Assembly (NCBI RefSeq): GCF_029866485.1
Contig: NZ_CP092332.1
Location: 558,001-622,000, forward strand
Direction of reading: 5' to 3'
Source of the DNA: Flavobacterium keumense
GTDB lineage: Bacteria > Bacteroidota > Bacteroidia > Flavobacteriales > Flavobacteriaceae
Length of the DNA stretch: 64,000 nucleotides
Shown: in pieces, positions 62,062-64,000 of the stretch
Position numbering within the stretch: position 1 is the stretch's first letter
Layout: every line of letters begins with the position of its first letter
The notes under the pieces: model-generated
What the model was told of the DNA's origin: nothing
Databases searched by the model: none
The model's input: only the letters and a program-made list of their open reading frames with translations
Made by a program: the position numbers and the translations under genes

Positions 62062-63708
62062 TTACTCTTTTTTGGTTTTCTTAATCAGTTTGAGACCATC
62101 GGTTCTCACATCGGTTTTGATATTCACGATATAAACCCCTTCAGGGTACATGGTAAAATCAATCGGTACTGTTCTACTGGTAATAGGGAATTGTTGGAGT
62201 GTTCTTCCTGATAAATCCACTAGGGTAGCCGTACCACTGGTGTACTCATAACCGATAATTACGTTGGTAAAAGTCGAGACCGGATTAGGAAATACCTCTA
62301 CAGCTACTTTAGCAGGTTCTATTTTGGCTTTGTCTTGTAGTTTAACCACCCAAAAGTCATTACTGCCTATGGTGCTATTCTTATCTCCTGACGAACTCGC
62401 ATTCGAGGTTCCGGCTAATAAATAACCACCATCACGAGTCTCGATTAGTTTTCTTAAGATATCTTCTCCTGCACTCCCTACAGATTGTGTCCATACTTCC
62501 TGTCCTGTGGCGTCTACTTTCAAAGCGATGTAATCGTTAATACCTTTGGCTTGTTTCTTTAAGGCTAACCCAGATTCGCTGGAGGTGTCGTTTTGGGAGT
62601 ACCCTCCAATTAAAAACGTATGGTCTTTGTTCTCCACCAAAGAGGTTAAGATGTCCACCTTGCCATAGTCATAGGTTTGTGACCACTCTTCGTTGCCTTT
62701 AGCATCAATTTTAAGTAGCCAAAAATCAGTACCATTACTCACTGTGCCTCCTTTAGAGGTTAGTGAGCTCGTACTATTGGAATTACCTCCTATAAGATAG
62801 CCTTCGTCATTTGTTTGATGAATCACATACAATTGATTGTCGCCATTACCGCCATAGGTTCTTTGCCATTCTATCCCACCCGAAACATCTATCTTCACTA
62901 CCCAATAATCCCCAATACCGATACTAGGCTGGGTTTTATCTCCAGATTGAGGCGAATTAGAATAGCCTCCTAAGATGTAACCCCCATCTTTAGTTTGTTC
63001 CATACTTCTAAGCTCATCAGCATACTTACCTCCATAGGTTTTTTGCCATTGTACTTCGCCTTGTGCATTGAGTTTTACAATCCAGTAGTCCATATTACCA
63101 CGACTAGGCTCTGATTTAGAGGTTAGGTCTTTTTTGGTGATCGTAAGCGCATTTTTATTAGTTGTGGCAATGGCTACAGCTACATCGGAGCTGGAAGAAC
63201 CACCAAGGATATAGCCTCCGTCACTAGTTTGAAAAGCGCATAGTAATTCTTCTTGACCCGAGCCTCCTATGGTTTTTTGCCACTGCTCATCGCCTTTAGC
63301 ATTGAGTTTCAATACCCAAAAATCAGTATTGCCCTTACAGGAATCTTTTTTATGAAGTCCTTTTTCAGAATTGGAAGTACCTCCTAGAATAAAACCACCG
63401 TCTTTGGTTGCCTTGATACTTTTAAGTAAGTCGAATCCGGAGCCTCCTAAGCTTTTTTGCCAATCTGGTTTTCCATTCTCGTCCATCTTCCAAACCCAAT
63501 AATCTAGGTCACCTTGGTTGTTTTCTTCTTTGGTTCCAGATTTATCAGACAAAGAACTACCTGCCAGTATAAAGCCATAATCAGCCGTTGGTTGTACATC
63601 GAATAAGTAATCGGCATATTTACCCCCGTAGGACTTCTCCCAAAGAATAGTTTGCGATTGGATTAAAAACGGTACAAATAGCAATAAATAGAAGTAGATT
63701 TTCTTCAT
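62062..63708 (-). CDS. T9SS-sorted beta-propeller protein heading the Rhs operon
   Basis: 548 residues from the ATG at 63708; the frame also opens at a TTG two codons upstream. It has a signal peptide (about 1-18), then about eight repeats of the form W(Q/E)K(S/T)YGG...D....QT.DGGYILGG.S.S, each closing with ..DYWV.KL(N/D)..G, a beta-propeller. The T9SS type A sorting domain spans about 468-540 (VFPNPVSTFTNVIIGYEY... EGVYIVNIKTD). It is exported and probably anchored at the cell surface. As first gene of the Rhs operon it may display or help export the Rhs proteins, neither of which carries an evident sorting domain. That role is inferred from order. Confidence 0.82.
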   Translation of the reverse strand: MKKIYFYLLLFVPFLIQSQTILWEKSYGGKYADYLFDVQPTADYGFILAGSSLSDKSGTKEENNQGDLDYWVWKMDENGKPDWQKSLGGSGFDLLKSIKATKDGGFILGGTSNSEKGLHKKDSCKGNTDFWVLKLNAKGDEQWQKTIGGSGQEELLCAFQTSDGGYILGGSSSSDVAVAIATTNKNALTITKKDLTSKSEPSRGNMDYWIVKLNAQGEVQWQKTYGGKYADELRSMEQTKDGGYILGGYSNSPQSGDKTQPSIGIGDYWVVKIDVSGGIEWQRTYGGNGDNQLYVIHQTNDEGYLIGGNSNSTSSLTSKGGTVSNGTDFWLLKIDAKGNEEWSQTYDYGKVDILTSLVENKDHTFLIGGYSQNDTSSESGLALKKQAKGINDYIALKVDATGQEVWTQSVGSAGEDILRKLIETRDGGYLLAGTSNASSSGDKNSTIGSNDFWVVKLQDKAKIEPAKVAVEVFPNPVSTFTNVIIGYEYTSGTATLVDLSGRTLQQFPITSRTVPIDFTMYPEGVYIVNIKTDVRTDGLKLIKKTKKE

Positions 63709-64000
63709 ATGCAATGGTGGTTTTGGTTAGTTGTTTAAAAAGCTATTGAAAATAGCACCTTGAAAGGGCGTATTTTCAACGAAGCAATTTTGAAAATGTT
63801 TTCGAACGTGTTCTGCGATTTTTTTAAGATTTTTTTAAGGTTTTCTATAAACCATTAGCAAAGTCAGAATCGTAAACACGGAGTCTTGAAAGAGGGCAAT
63901 TTTTCATAAGTGAAAAAGGTTAGGTATAATACGAACAATTTGGGTACTCTTGCAAATACGTGGTATTTTCTGAATGATATCGCTTTTTAAATCCGTGATA
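63709..64000 (-). promoter_or_regulatory. Upstream region of the Rhs operon
   Basis: About 290 bp with no supported gene. It should hold the operon promoter and an untranslated leader. It contains runs of T (63820-63845) and no exact TTTG-N19-TANNTTTG match on the minus strand, so no promoter is placed. Confidence 0.35.

Overview
The window reads as chromosome of a Bacteroidota bacterium, most likely a Flavobacterium relative. The signs are AT-rich DNA, a SusC/SusD-type outer-membrane uptake system, type IX secretion (T9SS) C-terminal sorting domains, a fusion-type (hybrid) two-component regulator, and one promoter matching the Bacteroidota consensus TTTG-N19-TANNTTTG. This placement rests on protein content; no rRNA or tRNA gene is visible.

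Region 1 (127-17667, all minus strand) is a fructan (levan/inulin) utilisation locus. A hybrid sensor/regulator with a sugar-binding periplasmic domain is followed by two GH32 glycosidases, which end in a clear terminator at 10605-10637. A second block then encodes an MFS sugar porter, SusC, SusD, two surface lipoproteins and a PfkB-type fructokinase. Together they cover binding and cutting of the polymer at the surface, import of the products, uptake of fructose and its phosphorylation.

Region 2 (about 17795-28882) is a restriction-modification island. It has degenerate ORFs on its left side and related inverted-repeat elements at both ends. The conserved hsdR, hsdS and hsdM genes of a type I system carry AT-rich extra genes between them: a ParB-domain protein translationally coupled to a Dam-like adenine methylase, and a nuclease/DUF2971-like protein.

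Region 3 (about 28924-36840) looks like a small chromosomal integron. A tyrosine recombinase on the minus strand faces three cassettes on the plus strand. The ends of each cassette are exact or near-exact complements of one another, and folded attC-like sites lie between the cassettes. The cargo looks defensive: an unknown protein, a DUF6602-like nuclease with an NA37-like protein, and an unknown protein with a HEPN-like protein. The last attC-like site is cut off next to a probably dead IS1-family transposase gene.

Region 4 (about 36880-63708, minus strand) is a large Rhs polymorphic-toxin locus. A T9SS-sorted beta-propeller protein, a 1000-residue Rhs protein and a 2019-residue Rhs protein with 18 calcium-binding-like repeats lead to the expressed toxin tip and its candidate immunity gene. 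Downstream lie five further Rhs tip fragments. Each has a different C-terminus and its own candidate immunity gene. Most units are separated by a shared ~75-bp element plus a terminator hairpin. This looks like a silent reservoir from which the main gene could swap toxin tips. Orphan immunity genes (one NTF2-fold-like) and a two-gene nucleotidyltransferase-like module lie at the far end.
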